This document shows positions 17,576 to 27,269 of a stretch of 64,000 nt of DNA, in pieces. Positions within the stretch are counted from its first letter, which is position 1. Each line of letters opens with the position of its first letter. The DNA comes from Intestinicryptomonas porci (GTDB lineage Bacteria; Verrucomicrobiota; Verrucomicrobiia; Opitutales; Intestinicryptomonadaceae), in the NCBI RefSeq assembly GCF_033971905.1, contig NZ_JALBUT010000002.1:180396-244395 (forward strand), read 5' to 3'. The position numbers were made by a program, and so were the translations under genes. Under the pieces are notes generated by a model that searched no databases, was not told where the DNA came from, and was given only the letters and a program-made list of their open reading frames with translations.

Positions 17576-18658
17576 ATGCCTAAACAGACAAACGATTTTA
17601 AGGCGCGCAAGGGGTTTACTTTGATTGAAGTCTTGGCCGCGGCAACCATTATGGTCATTATTTTGGGCGCGGTTTTGCTCGCTGTCAGCGACGTATTGAG
17701 GTCTTGGAACGAATCGGCGGGCAAAATAGAGGGCTTTTACGAAGGCGACTCTCTCGCAGATTTCATCCAGCAGGACATGCAGAGCATGATACTAAAGCGC
17801 GACGGCAAGGCTTGGTTGCAAGTTTCGTATCCCAACAATGTCGGCATGCTTACGGGGGCAAGGCTTGGCGGCATTCCACTGCGTCCTCCGCAAATTATGT
17901 TCTTTTCCCCGACTTATGTCCGCCCGCGTTTTGACGCCGAGCAGCTTATGACAAAGTCAACACAAAGAACTCCGATTGCAGGCAGCATTTGCGCGGTAAA
18001 ATACCAGATGAGCTACAAAAGCCCGTTCCGCACCGGTTCCGCGAATGAAGGCAGCAATTCAAGACAGCCGAACGCTTTTTACGGCTTGTACCGCGCTGTC
18101 ATTGATTCGAGATCCACTTTTGAAGAAGCATTGGGTGAAGCCCAGGGGAACATGAATACGGTTGAAAACGCATTGCAGCGTTTTTGGAACGGGACATGTT
18201 CCGTATTGTCTGACGATGGTTATTACACAAAGGGCATCGACTTGAAAAGCTGGGTTTTGTCTCCCGAAAATTTCATCGCTTCAAACATTGTGGACTTCCA
18301 AGTAACCTTTGCCGTGATGTATCCGAAGGAAGGAGAAGTAAAGCAGTATGAAAGCCCTTACGAAATCGCCTACATCGAACCCGGAACCCCGTTTACGGTT
18401 GCCGACAAGCTTTATATTGACGGCAAACTCTATCAGCGCACAAGCGGCGGCGGAAAATCTTACATAATGCCAAATGAAGTGGAAAACGGATTTCTCGCTT
18501 TTGCGGAAGTTTCAATGACTTTCATTTCCGATATCGGGGCGCAGGAAATACGCAATCTTTCAGGAGAAAACAAACAGCAGAGATTCAAAGAGTTGCGAAT
18601 GAAATACGGCACGACGACCACAAGGAAGATTTCATTTATGGTTCAGCCTGCCGAATAA
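17576..18658 (+). CDS. Pseudopilin, GspJ-like
   Basis: A minor pseudopilin of 360 residues with the motif KARKG|FTLIEVLAAATIMVIILGAVLLAVSDVLRSW. It is the only one of the five with the canonical Gly at -1. It is longer than typical GspJ, with an extended globular part (about 60-355) ending in TTRKISFMVQPAE. No GspK-like or secretion ATPase gene is visible here, so the rest of the machine must be elsewhere. Confidence 0.8.
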   Translation: MPKQTNDFKARKGFTLIEVLAAATIMVIILGAVLLAVSDVLRSWNESAGKIEGFYEGDSLADFIQQDMQSMILKRDGKAWLQVSYPNNVGMLTGARLGGIPLRPPQIMFFSPTYVRPRFDAEQLMTKSTQRTPIAGSICAVKYQMSYKSPFRTGSANEGSNSRQPNAFYGLYRAVIDSRSTFEEALGEAQGNMNTVENALQRFWNGTCSVLSDDGYYTKGIDLKSWVLSPENFIASNIVDFQVTFAVMYPKEGEVKQYESPYEIAYIEPGTPFTVADKLYIDGKLYQRTSGGGKSYIMPNEVENGFLAFAEVSMTFISDIGAQEIRNLSGENKQQRFKELRMKYGTTTTRKISFMVQPAE

Positions 18659-18667
18659 TATATTTAT

Positions 18668-19105
18668 ATGGAATTATCTTCAGAACAAAAAGAAGCCGTA
18701 AAACAATGGATAAACGACGGCGCGAAACTTGTCGATGTCCAAAAACTATTAAGCGAAAAGTTCAATGTGAAAATGACTTACATGGACGTCCGCTTTTTGG
18801 TTGACGATTTGGATTTGACGATGCGCGACCCAAAGACGGAGGCAAAAGAGGAAGCAAAACCGGAGCCTGCCGAGACTGAAACTCCGAAGCAGGGCGGTGT
18901 TACTGTGGAAGTAAATCCCGTGCAAAGGCCGGGGGTTTTGACCGGCGGCAACGTGACATTTTCCGACGGGGTGCAAGCCACTTGGGAGTTAGACGCGGAA
19001 GGAAGGCTCCATCTTGGCGGAGCGGCGGAAGACTATCGCCCCTCTCAGGAGGACATTATTGATTTTCAAGAAAAGTTGCGCGCTATTTTAAGCGGTAATA
19101 TGTAA
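18668..19105 (+). CDS. Small soluble protein after pseudopilins, unknown function
   Basis: Not recognised. It has 145 residues and is cytosolic. The N-terminal 50 residues look like a small helical, possibly HTH-like unit (KEAVKQWINDGAKLVDVQKLLSEKFNVKMTYMDVRFLVDDLDL). An acidic Pro/Glu linker and a C-terminal beta-containing part follow (VQRPGVLTGGNVTFSDGVQATWELDAEGRLHL). It is the last gene before a strong terminator and lies 9 bases after the GspJ-like gene, so it belongs to that operon. Confidence 0.75.
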   Translation: MELSSEQKEAVKQWINDGAKLVDVQKLLSEKFNVKMTYMDVRFLVDDLDLTMRDPKTEAKEEAKPEPAETETPKQGGVTVEVNPVQRPGVLTGGNVTFSDGVQATWELDAEGRLHLGGAAEDYRPSQEDIIDFQEKLRAILSGNM

Positions 19106-19124
19106 TTTTTTGCGAAGCTTTGAA

Positions 19125-19156
19125 AAACTCCCGATTTTTCGTCGGGAGTTTTTTTT
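19125..19156 (+). terminator. Rho-independent terminator of the pseudopilin operon
   Basis: AAACTCCCGA / TCGGGAGTTT stem with a TTTTTC-rich loop, followed by a run of T. Confidence 0.85.
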
Positions 19157-19271
19157 GTCACTTTTTCAGCTGCTTTTGGCGGATATTTTGTTTTTTTCTT
19201 GCAATGCCTTTAATTTGGCTATTTAAAAAAGAGGCTTTACCTCATTCAAAATCGAAGAATAGGTTAAGCAA

Positions 19272-20975
19272 ATGGAAATACCAAATCCTCATATTCCCTT
19301 CAAATTCCGCCCGAAACTTTTGGATACCCTGCGCGGATACAATTTAAATGCGTTCTTTTCCGACTTGGGCGCAGGCGTTATAGTGGGCATTGTGGCTCTG
19401 CCTCTTGCAATGGCTTTTGCAATCGCAAGCGGTGTCAAGCCTGAGGCGGGCATATTTACCGCCATTGTCGCGGGCTTCATAATTTCCGCATTCGGCGGCT
19501 CGAAGGTTCAGATTGGCGGGCCTACGGGTGCGTTTGTCGTGATAATATCGGGCGTTGTGGCAAAATACGGAATGCAGGCTCTCTTAATCTGCACGATGAT
19601 GGCGGGCGTCATGCTTGTCATAATGAGCGTGATGAAGATGGGTTTTGTCATAAAATTCATTCCAAGACCCGTAACAATCGGCTTTACGAACGGCATTGCC
19701 GTGATTATTTTTTCGACCCAGATAAAAGACTTTTTCGGGCTTGAAATCGAAAATATGCCGTCGGACTTCTTCGGCAAAATGGAGGCGATATTCGGCGCAC
19801 TCAACACCATTGACTGGCGGACGACCCTTGTTGCGGCAATTTCAATATGCACCATTTTGTTTTGGCCCGTCAAGTGGAGAAAGCGCGTTCCGGGTTCTGT
19901 TGTTGCGCTGGTTGTAGGCACGCTTTTTGCAAGCATTACGGGGCTTGAAATCGCAACGATAGGCTCAACTTTTGGCGGCATTCCCGATTCTTTGCCTGCG
20001 TTTTCGATGCCGGAATTTAAATGGGCTGACTTGCAGGGGCTGATAGTTCCGTCTCTTACGATAGCGATTTTGGCGGCAATAGAATCTCTTTTGTCGGCGG
20101 TGGTTGCGGACGGTATGATTGAGGACAAGCACGATTCCAACCAAGAGCTTATGGCGCAGGGCATCGCAAACATCGTCTCTCCGCTTTTCGGCGGCATCCC
20201 CGCAACGGGCGCGATTGCAAGAACCGCAACAAACGTTAAAAACGGCGCAAAAACCCCGATTGCGGGCATAATTCACTCCATCACGCTATTGGTTATCCTG
20301 CTCGTGTTCGCGCCTTGCGCAAAGTATATTCCGATGAGCTGCCTTGCCGCTATTTTGTTTGTCGTCTCCTACAATATGGGCGACTGGCGCGAATTTTTGG
20401 TCATAAACAAAATGACAAAGAGCGACGCGTTGGTATTTATCATAACTTTTGCGCTAACCGTGATTTTCGACCTCACTATCGCGGTTGAAGTCGGAATGCT
20501 TCTTGCGGCATTCCTGTTCATAAGGCGAATTGCGGATTCCACCCATATCGACGCCTTTGACCGCCAAGTCGAAAATTTGGAAAATCTCGAAAGTCTGGAA
20601 GGCTACAATATTCCTCGCGGGGTAATGATTTTCCGCGTTTTCGGCGCGCTGATGTTTGGCGCGGCGGACAAGCTCGACGGCGTTTTGCGTGGCAACGCAA
20701 CTCCGCCGAAAGTCGTAATTCTTAGAATGCGCACGGTTATGGCACTCGACACAACGGCGATAAACGCGCTTGAACGCCTGCATTCAAAGATACGCGCAAC
20801 CGGCGCAATCCTCCTGCTTTCGGGGACTCACTCCCAGCCCTTGCAGATGATATATAAATCGGGGCTTGCCGAAATAATTGGAGAGGAAAATATTTGCCAG
20901 AACATTCACATTGCGGTTGAGCGCGCGGACAAGCTCATTGCACTGATGGATGCGGAGGAAATTGAGGAAAAGTAG
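19272..20975 (+). CDS. SulP-family anion transporter with STAS domain
   Basis: A 567-residue member of the SLC26/SulP family. The membrane domain (about 25-430) has the typical GVIVGIVALPLAMAFAIASGVKPEAGI entry and the QIGGPTGAFVVIISG motif. A C-terminal STAS domain (about 450-550) contains VILRMRTVMALDTTAINALERL, where the usual phosphorylatable Ser/Thr region is kept. Sulfate, bicarbonate or dicarboxylates are possible substrates. A second, distinct SulP gene lies convergently at 21154-22932. Confidence 0.92.
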   Translation: MEIPNPHIPFKFRPKLLDTLRGYNLNAFFSDLGAGVIVGIVALPLAMAFAIASGVKPEAGIFTAIVAGFIISAFGGSKVQIGGPTGAFVVIISGVVAKYGMQALLICTMMAGVMLVIMSVMKMGFVIKFIPRPVTIGFTNGIAVIIFSTQIKDFFGLEIENMPSDFFGKMEAIFGALNTIDWRTTLVAAISICTILFWPVKWRKRVPGSVVALVVGTLFASITGLEIATIGSTFGGIPDSLPAFSMPEFKWADLQGLIVPSLTIAILAAIESLLSAVVADGMIEDKHDSNQELMAQGIANIVSPLFGGIPATGAIARTATNVKNGAKTPIAGIIHSITLLVILLVFAPCAKYIPMSCLAAILFVVSYNMGDWREFLVINKMTKSDALVFIITFALTVIFDLTIAVEVGMLLAAFLFIRRIADSTHIDAFDRQVENLENLESLEGYNIPRGVMIFRVFGALMFGAADKLDGVLRGNATPPKVVILRMRTVMALDTTAINALERLHSKIRATGAILLLSGTHSQPLQMIYKSGLAEIIGEENICQNIHIAVERADKLIALMDAEEIEEK

Positions 20976-20996
20976 TTTTGTGCTTTTTTAGAAACG

Positions 20997-21027
20997 GGAT
21001 TGCTGATTTTCGGCAATCCTTTTTTGT
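20997..21027. terminator. Terminator between convergent SulP genes
   Basis: GGATTGC / GCAATCC stem with a 9-base loop, followed by a T run on the plus strand. Confidence 0.75.
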
Positions 21028-21153
21028 TAAACACTTTTTTTGCGTTAAAAATGCGGATATGTATCCCGCATGTTTTTTTTATTTGGCAAGCTCGGCTTCT
21101 TTGCTGTTTTTAGGGTTTCGCCGATGGCATTTTCCGCAGTTTTTGCCGTACAG

Positions 21154-22932
21154 TTATACCAAAATTTGCAGTTCGGAATTTTTCAAGTCCAGATATTTTT
21201 TTGCGCGGCGGAGCGCAAGTGCGGTTGAAAGCGTGGTGTTTTCGGGAGTGTATGCGAAGATATTTTCCGCTCCGACTATGTTTCGAGTCCCAGAATTTTT
21301 CAGTATGCCCGCAATTTCAGGCTGTACTTCGCAAAGCAGTAGAACGCCTCCTCTTCTTTGCATTTGTATGGCAAGCTCCGCGATGTCTCCCGCGCTCGTG
21401 GCATCAAAATTTATGGCATTGCCGAGTTTTAGAAGCAGAACTTTCAAATTCGGAGTTTCGCAAATTCTGCGTACTTGGTCTTGGAAAACTTCGCTTGCAC
21501 CGAAAAACAGATTGCCGCCTACGTGCACGATTGAAATTTCAGTCGATTTGTCCTTGTCGGATTTCTTTTTCTCCCTGCCGTCGTCTCCTATGTCGAGTTC
21601 TATGACTTCGGGAGAGCTTGCCTTCTTCAAAAACAGCAGTATTGACGCGCATACGCCGACATAAATGGCGTCGTCAAGCGAGCTTATTATGCCGGTGAAA
21701 AAAGTCAGGAGAAAGACTGCCGTATCGGATTTCGTACTGCAAAGAGCAAGTTTCAGCGTCCTTTTGTTAAACAGCGTGAAAGCAAGCACGATTATCACCC
21801 CCGAAAGGGCGGGGCGCGGAATATAGCCAATCAAATTGCCGAAAATCAAAACGCCAAGAAGCATAAAAAGACCGCTGAAAAAGTTGACGACGGTTGTTTT
21901 TGTGCCCGCGTCCGCCCCCGCCGCCGAGCGGGTCAGAGAGCCTGATTCAACCGTCCCCGAGAAAAATCCCGCAAACAGATTTGCCATTCCGAGCGAAAAA
22001 ATTTCCTGGTTTGTGTTGAGCCTTTCGGCGTTTTTTGCCGCGAGGCTCTTGCCTATCGAAGTGGATTCTATAACGCAAAACAGGGCTACGGCCAAAGAGG
22101 CGACAATCAGCCCCCTCAAATCAAGACCCTCGAAATTAGGCATGGAAACTTTCCAATCACCAACGCTTACCGAGCTTACATATGCTACATTTATGTCGAG
22201 GGTGTCTTTTAGCATTGCGCACAAAACCGATGTCGCAATCAATGCCACTGCCTGCGCAGGCAGGCGTTTAAAAAATTTTTTGCAGGCAAAAAGCGTTGCT
22301 ATCGCAATTAAGGCGAGCGCGATTGCCTGCCAGTTCGCGTCTTGGATATGCCGAAATGTTTGGATTGTTCCTTCCACGAATTTTCCCGAAGGGTTTTCAA
22401 TCGTGGTTATGCCAAGCGCGCTTTTTATCTGGTTTGACATTATTAGGAGCGCGCCCGCCGATATGTAGCCCGTAACCACTGTTCGGGATACATATCGCAC
22501 GAAGTTCGTAATCTTGAAAATACTCGCGAATATCAAGAATGCTCCGACCAATATGACTATCGCCGCCACCGCCGCAACGCGTTGGTTTTCATCGGCAAGC
22601 CCGAGCGAGGCGAACGCGCTCATAAGCATTATTGCCGACGCGTTGCTAGGACCGAACATTATAAATCTCGACGATGAAAACACGAGCGAGACAAAGGCCG
22701 CGACAATGCAACCGAAAAGCCCGTAGCTTATGGGAAGCCCCGCAATCATCGCGTATGCAATGCTCATTGAAAAAGAGAGCATCGCAACGCTTATGCCCGC
22801 GCGCAAGTCGCCGACGGCTTTTTCCTTGGTGTATTTGCGCAAGACTTTCGCAATCGGAAACGGAGAAATTCCGCCTTTTGTGTTCAAAATTCCTTTCAGG
22901 ACTTTTTGGGGAATGTCGGAATTTCGCATCAT
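21154..22932 (-). CDS. SulP-family anion transporter with STAS domain (second)
   Basis: A 592-residue SulP transporter. The membrane part (about 40-440) includes GISVAMLSFSMSIAYAMIAGLP and FGPSNASAIMLMSAF. The STAS domain (about 470-570) includes LKVLLLKLGNAINFDATSAGDIAELA. It is only distantly similar to the SulP at 19272. It is last in the kdsB-kdsD-methyltransferase-SulP operon, and its ATG overlaps the stop of the methyltransferase gene (ATGA). Substrate unknown. Confidence 0.9.
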   Translation of the reverse strand: MMRNSDIPQKVLKGILNTKGGISPFPIAKVLRKYTKEKAVGDLRAGISVAMLSFSMSIAYAMIAGLPISYGLFGCIVAAFVSLVFSSSRFIMFGPSNASAIMLMSAFASLGLADENQRVAAVAAIVILVGAFLIFASIFKITNFVRYVSRTVVTGYISAGALLIMSNQIKSALGITTIENPSGKFVEGTIQTFRHIQDANWQAIALALIAIATLFACKKFFKRLPAQAVALIATSVLCAMLKDTLDINVAYVSSVSVGDWKVSMPNFEGLDLRGLIVASLAVALFCVIESTSIGKSLAAKNAERLNTNQEIFSLGMANLFAGFFSGTVESGSLTRSAAGADAGTKTTVVNFFSGLFMLLGVLIFGNLIGYIPRPALSGVIIVLAFTLFNKRTLKLALCSTKSDTAVFLLTFFTGIISSLDDAIYVGVCASILLFLKKASSPEVIELDIGDDGREKKKSDKDKSTEISIVHVGGNLFFGASEVFQDQVRRICETPNLKVLLLKLGNAINFDATSAGDIAELAIQMQRRGGVLLLCEVQPEIAGILKNSGTRNIVGAENIFAYTPENTTLSTALALRRAKKYLDLKNSELQILV

Positions 22933-23498
22933 AATTTTTCAAACGCGTCAACTCTTGCGGGGGGCAGGTTTGCATAAACCTTTGCGCATTCCACGGGGCG
23001 CATTTCAGTAAAGCCCACCGCTTCGGGAACGCGGTTTAAATTGTAAGTAAATTGTATGAAGCGCGCGCCTTGCGGAAGAATACTTTGGGATTCTTTTAAG
23101 ATTTTTTCGGTTACATTTTTTGGAAGGCTCAAAAGCGGAAGGCTTGAAACTATTGCGCATATTTTGCAAGATTTTCCTGCAAACAGCTTTCCCAAATTTT
23201 CCGCGCTTGCGTTTATCACGTTTATTTCCGGAAACTTGCGCTTTATAATTTCGCACATTTTAGGGTCGAATTCCACGCAATAAAGGTTTTTTGGCGGGAG
23301 CCCTGAATTTATGAGCTGGGCGGTTATAGACCCCGTTCCGGGGCCAAGCTCTATGGTTATTCTTTCGGGGTCTATTTTGGCAAGAGACGCCATCTTTTTG
23401 CCCAAAAAGCGGGAGCTTGGCAGTATTGAACCCGTAAATCGCGGTTTTGCGAAAAAACGTGATGTAAATGTTAGAATGTCGGAAATTCTGCCATTCAT
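22929..23498 (-). CDS. PmtA/KsgA-like SAM methyltransferase
   Basis: A class I SAM-dependent methyltransferase of 189 residues. SAM-binding motif I is ITIELGPGTGSITAQLI (about 47-63), with the acidic CVEFDPKMCEII loop after it and VSSLPLLSLPKNVTEKIL as the catalytic-site stretch. The pattern matches small bacterial phospholipid N-methyltransferases (PmtA) and KsgA-like proteins of the rRNA dimethylase fold; an rRNA role is less likely because the C-terminal domain is missing. It sits 4 bases after kdsD and overlaps the SulP gene. A membrane-lipid role fits the LPS-related neighbours but is inference. Confidence 0.8.
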   Translation of the reverse strand: MNGRISDILTFTSRFFAKPRFTGSILPSSRFLGKKMASLAKIDPERITIELGPGTGSITAQLINSGLPPKNLYCVEFDPKMCEIIKRKFPEINVINASAENLGKLFAGKSCKICAIVSSLPLLSLPKNVTEKILKESQSILPQGARFIQFTYNLNRVPEAVGFTEMRPVECAKVYANLPPARVDAFEKL

Positions 23499-23501
23499 TT
23501 T

Positions 23502-24470
23502 TTAACCTTGCGGCGTGTAAATATCGTGGAGCCTTATTAACCCCGCGAGCTTCTTTTCGGAATTTAATACAGGCAGGACGGAGAGTTTTGACTTGCGTTC
23601 TTCCATGAGCCTTACCGCATCTCCGAGGCTTGCGCTCTGTTCTATTGTTATCGGGGAACGCGTCATTATTTCGGACGCCTTTGCGGAATCTATTTCAATT
23701 TCGTTTTGAAGCATTCTGCGTATGTCCCCGTCGGTAATCAGACCGAGAAGCCCGAGGTTTTCATCTACAACGCACGCCGCGCCGAGGGGCTTTTTTGTCA
23801 TTGCAATCACCGTTTGACGGATTGTGTCGCCTTTCGAGACGAGAGGGCATTCTTCAAGACTTTGCATCACGTCCGACACCTTGTAGGTGAGGTTTCTGCC
23901 GAGTTGCCCCGCGGGGTGGAACTTGGCAAAGTCCGTTTTTGAAAAGCCCCTTGCATCAATCAATGCGCAGGCTATTGCGTCTCCCATGGCAAGCGCGACG
24001 GCGGCGGAAGTGGTGGGAACTATGCCGAGGGGGTCTCCCTCGCTTTCAAAACTTGCGTCAAGGGTTATGTCGGCATTGCGCGCCATGGGGGAATCGGGGT
24101 TGCCGACAAGCGCGATGAGCGTCGAGCCGAAGCTTCTTAAAACTGGCATAATCCGCAGGCATTCGCTTGTCGCCCCGCTGTTTGAAATGAGTATTGCGGG
24201 GTCTCCGTCCTCGTATATGCCGAGGTCTCCGTGGACGGCTTCGCATGCGTGCAGAAAGACTGCGGGAGTTCCCGTGCTTGTGAGGGTTGCGGCAATTTTT
24301 CTGCCAATCCAGCCCGATTTTCCCACTCCGCAAATTATTATTTTTCCCTTGTGGCTTAGTATTGTGTTTACTGCCTTTTCAAATTCCGAACCGAGCCTTT
24401 CAGACAGAGCCTCGATTGCCTTGGCTTCGCTTTTTAAGACTTCCTTTGCGGCTTTTGTGAAAGTTTTCAT
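23502..24470 (-). CDS. kdsD: D-arabinose-5-phosphate isomerase
   Basis: KdsD converts ribulose-5-phosphate to arabinose-5-phosphate, the first committed step to KDO. The 322 residues hold a SIS domain (about 30-170; ICGVGKSGWIGRKIAATLTSTGTPAVFLHACEAVHGDLG, with the catalytic His) and two CBS domains (about 200-320). The ATG at 24470 is chosen because a longer in-frame extension would overlap the end of kdsB and is not family-like. It follows the kdsB stop by 4 bases. Confidence 0.94.
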   Translation of the reverse strand: MKTFTKAAKEVLKSEAKAIEALSERLGSEFEKAVNTILSHKGKIIICGVGKSGWIGRKIAATLTSTGTPAVFLHACEAVHGDLGIYEDGDPAILISNSGATSECLRIMPVLRSFGSTLIALVGNPDSPMARNADITLDASFESEGDPLGIVPTTSAAVALAMGDAIACALIDARGFSKTDFAKFHPAGQLGRNLTYKVSDVMQSLEECPLVSKGDTIRQTVIAMTKKPLGAACVVDENLGLLGLITDGDIRRMLQNEIEIDSAKASEIMTRSPITIEQSASLGDAVRLMEERKSKLSVLPVLNSEKKLAGLIRLHDIYTPQG

Positions 24471-24474
24471 TGTT

Positions 24475-25542
24475 TTATATTTTTGCTTCGAGCATCTTTT
24501 GGGCTTTTTCCAAGTCTTCGGGGGTGTCGATTCCGACGACCTTGTAGTCGCTTTCAACCAATGACATAGGTATGCCCGCATCGATGAAGCGCAACTGTTC
24601 CAGGCTTTCGCATGTTTCAAGCGAGCTTTTTGGCAGTTTTGCGTATTTTTGCAAGGCTTCCCTTGAATATCCGTAAATTCCGATGTGCTTCAAGTATTTG
24701 CGCTTTTTAAGCCACATGTTTTTGTCGTTTTCCCCGCGCACGAAGGGCAGGGGTGAGCGGCTGAAATAAATGATTTGCCCCGAGGCGTTTGTGAGAACTT
24801 TTACGTTGTTGGGATTGAAAAGCTCTTCCGCATCCGCGATGGGGGTTGCTGCTGTCGCGATTTCGCAATGCGTTCTCGAGCGTATTTCAAAAATCGAGTC
24901 TATCAAACTTGGAGGAATGAAAGGCTCGTCGCCCTGCACGTTGACGATAAATTCGGCGTTGATTTTTTCGAGGGCTTCGACAATTCGCTCCGTGCCGTTT
25001 TGGCATTCGGGGCTTGTCATTATGCAGTTTGCGCCGATGGATTTTGAAAAGGCGTCGATTTCGGGGCTGTCTGTCAAAATGAAAACGCCCTGCGCATTTT
25101 TGGAAGACAGGCATTTTTCGTAAACATGTTCAAGCACCCGCTTTGAGCCGAGCATGGCAAGGGGCTTGCCGGGGAAGCGGGTTGAGCCCATTCTGGTCGG
25201 TATTGCGATTGCACCCGAAAGCAATATCGCGGTTTTAAAAATAGCGTTTGCGCCTTTAGATTTATCTATTTCGTTCCAGAAATCTTTTTCGTCGTCGGGC
25301 AAGCTGATATTTTCGCTCAAATGGACATAGTAAAAAATTGTCGCCGCCGCCGCAATCAGCAAAACTCCAAGAAGGCGGAAGATTGCGATATATTTGCGCT
25401 CTGAAATTCCGTTTGCCCGCCAAGAGGAATTTACATAGGAATCTTCGTAAGATTCTTTGCCGCGGATGAGCATTGCAATGCCTATGCAGGCGGGAATTGC
25501 CCAAAGGGCAATTTGAAAAGTGGATATAATGATGCCTTTCAT
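24475..25542 (-). CDS. kdsB: CMP-KDO synthetase with N-terminal membrane module
   Basis: KdsB activates KDO as CMP-KDO for lipid A core assembly. The catalytic part starts around residue 112 with IAIPTRMGSTRFPGKPLAMLG and continues with TDSPEIDAFSK, NGTERIVEALEKI and IVNVQGDEPFIPPSLI, and is complete. Upstream, about 110 residues hold two membrane spans (about 6-26 and 50-71) and a charged linker, which normal 250-residue KdsB lacks. No internal ATG with a ribosome site precedes the catalytic domain, so it reads as a fusion. It leads the kdsB-kdsD-methyltransferase-SulP operon. Confidence 0.9.
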   Translation of the reverse strand: MKGIIISTFQIALWAIPACIGIAMLIRGKESYEDSYVNSSWRANGISERKYIAIFRLLGVLLIAAAATIFYYVHLSENISLPDDEKDFWNEIDKSKGANAIFKTAILLSGAIAIPTRMGSTRFPGKPLAMLGSKRVLEHVYEKCLSSKNAQGVFILTDSPEIDAFSKSIGANCIMTSPECQNGTERIVEALEKINAEFIVNVQGDEPFIPPSLIDSIFEIRSRTHCEIATAATPIADAEELFNPNNVKVLTNASGQIIYFSRSPLPFVRGENDKNMWLKKRKYLKHIGIYGYSREALQKYAKLPKSSLETCESLEQLRFIDAGIPMSLVESDYKVVGIDTPEDLEKAQKMLEAKI

Positions 25543-25748
25543 CTTTTTTTAGAATTTTATGCAAAAATTAAAACTTTTTATCAAACGCTCGTCAATGCTT
25601 TACTTGTGAACATGGGAATTAAGGGACTTTTGTTTGCCCGCCGCTTTGCGAAAAACATTAAGTTTGTCTTGACGTGCTTTGAAGCAAACGTTTAAATGAA
25701 AAAATTGTTTTTTCGTTAAATTCTCTTAATTAAACGGGGTTAGGCTAT

Positions 25749-27167
25749 ATGATTACGCTAATGGTTGTTGTTTTTATGCTTGGCTATATTGCCATAGCAA
25801 TGGAGCATCAGTTGAGGATAAACAAGTCGGCAACAGCGATTACTTTGGGGGTTATTTTGTGGACGATGTACATCTTCATAGGAGATGCGCAGATTGTCGA
25901 AATCAACAAGGAAAGTTTTGACTTCTTCTTGAAGCTCCATCCCGAGGCGTTAAAGAACAGCCTTTCATCACAAGTGAACTCGTTTGTGGGAAACTATCAG
26001 ATTTTAAACCACTTGGGGGACATTGCGAGCATACTGTTCTTTTTGCTGTGCGCAATGACGATTGTCGAGCTTATAGATTCGCATGGCGGGTTTGCGATAA
26101 TCACAAAGCGCATAACAACAAAAAACAAGCGCAAGCTCTTGTGGATTGTCGGCATTTTGTCTTTTTTCCTATCTTCCGTTTTGGACAATTTGACAACCTC
26201 GATTGTAATGGTCATGCTCATAAGAAAGCTCTTGCCCGAGCAGACAGACAGGTGGATTTTCGGCGGGGTAGTCGTAATAGCGGCAAACAGCGGTGGCGCA
26301 TGGTCTCCCATTGGCGACATCACGACTATAATGCTTTGGATTAACGAAAACGTCACAAGCGCAAAGCTTTTAGAGCATTTGTTCTTGCCGTCGTTAGTGT
26401 CGTTGCTCGTTCCTCTTGCAATTCTTTCAAAAAAGATAAAAGGCGGGATAATTCCGGACAAAGTCGAAACTTACGAAGAGGCGGAACACCATCTGCCTTA
26501 CAGGTTCAGGCTTTCGATTTTTATTTGCGGCGTCGGCGGACTTATTTTCGTTCCCATTTTTAAATCCATCACGCACTTGCCTCCGTTTATGGGGATATTG
26601 CTTTCTTTGGGCTTTCTTTGGATATTTTCCGAAATAATTTACAATCTGTTCAGGCGCACGGTTTCGCACGGAATGCGCAGAATACCTTTTATCCTTACAA
26701 AAATAGACATGCCGACAATCCTGTTTTTCCTGGGGATTTTGATGGCGGTTGCGGCGTTGGAAAGCGTGGGCGTTTTGCATTCGGCGGCGAATTTTTTGGA
26801 CAAGGAAGTGCATAACACATATTTGATTAACACGATAATCGGACTGCTTTCTTCGGTGTTCGACAATGTTCCGCTTGTTGCCGCCTCAATGGGAATGTAT
26901 CCGATTGCCTCTCCCGAAATGGTTCAGGCTTCGGCAAATCCCGATTATTTGTCGCACTTTGTCCAAGACGGCACTTTCTGGCAACTTCTGACATTCTGCG
27001 CGGGAACGGGAGGCAGCATTCTCATAATAGGCTCGGCGGCGGGCGTAGTTGTGATGGGTTTGGAAAAAATAGATTTTCTATGGTATTTGAAGAATATAAC
27101 ATTGATTGCGCTCTTGGGGTTCTTTGCGGGAATCGGCACGTTTATGCTTCAAATGCTGATATTTTAA
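25749..27167 (+). CDS. nhaD: NhaD-type Na+/H+ antiporter
   Basis: A 472-residue member of the NhaD/ion transporter superfamily. It has about a dozen spans with family motifs SSVLDNLTTSIVMVMLIRKLL, ANSGGAWSPIGDITTIMLW, SSVFDNVPLVAASMGMY and AGTGGSILIIGSAAGVVVMG. The first two are the paired DNxTT and GGAxSPxGD sites of the transport core. A GGGGTTAG stretch precedes the ATG. Function is sodium or lithium efflux in exchange for protons in related bacteria; the call is firm. Confidence 0.93.
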   Translation: MITLMVVVFMLGYIAIAMEHQLRINKSATAITLGVILWTMYIFIGDAQIVEINKESFDFFLKLHPEALKNSLSSQVNSFVGNYQILNHLGDIASILFFLLCAMTIVELIDSHGGFAIITKRITTKNKRKLLWIVGILSFFLSSVLDNLTTSIVMVMLIRKLLPEQTDRWIFGGVVVIAANSGGAWSPIGDITTIMLWINENVTSAKLLEHLFLPSLVSLLVPLAILSKKIKGGIIPDKVETYEEAEHHLPYRFRLSIFICGVGGLIFVPIFKSITHLPPFMGILLSLGFLWIFSEIIYNLFRRTVSHGMRRIPFILTKIDMPTILFFLGILMAVAALESVGVLHSAANFLDKEVHNTYLINTIIGLLSSVFDNVPLVAASMGMYPIASPEMVQASANPDYLSHFVQDGTFWQLLTFCAGTGGSILIIGSAAGVVVMGLEKIDFLWYLKNITLIALLGFFAGIGTFMLQMLIF

Positions 27168-27269
27168 AAAAAAGTAGATTTTTCTACGGAAGGCGTGTTT
27201 ATCGATTCGGAATACTTATTATCATGACTTTCGCAGTTGACCTTTTGCAAAATGTAAAAACAAATATTC

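Noticed and set aside
24471..24620. 50-codon N-terminal extension of kdsD
   Set aside because: It would overlap the end of kdsB in another frame and is unlike the family; the ATG at 24470 gives normal length.
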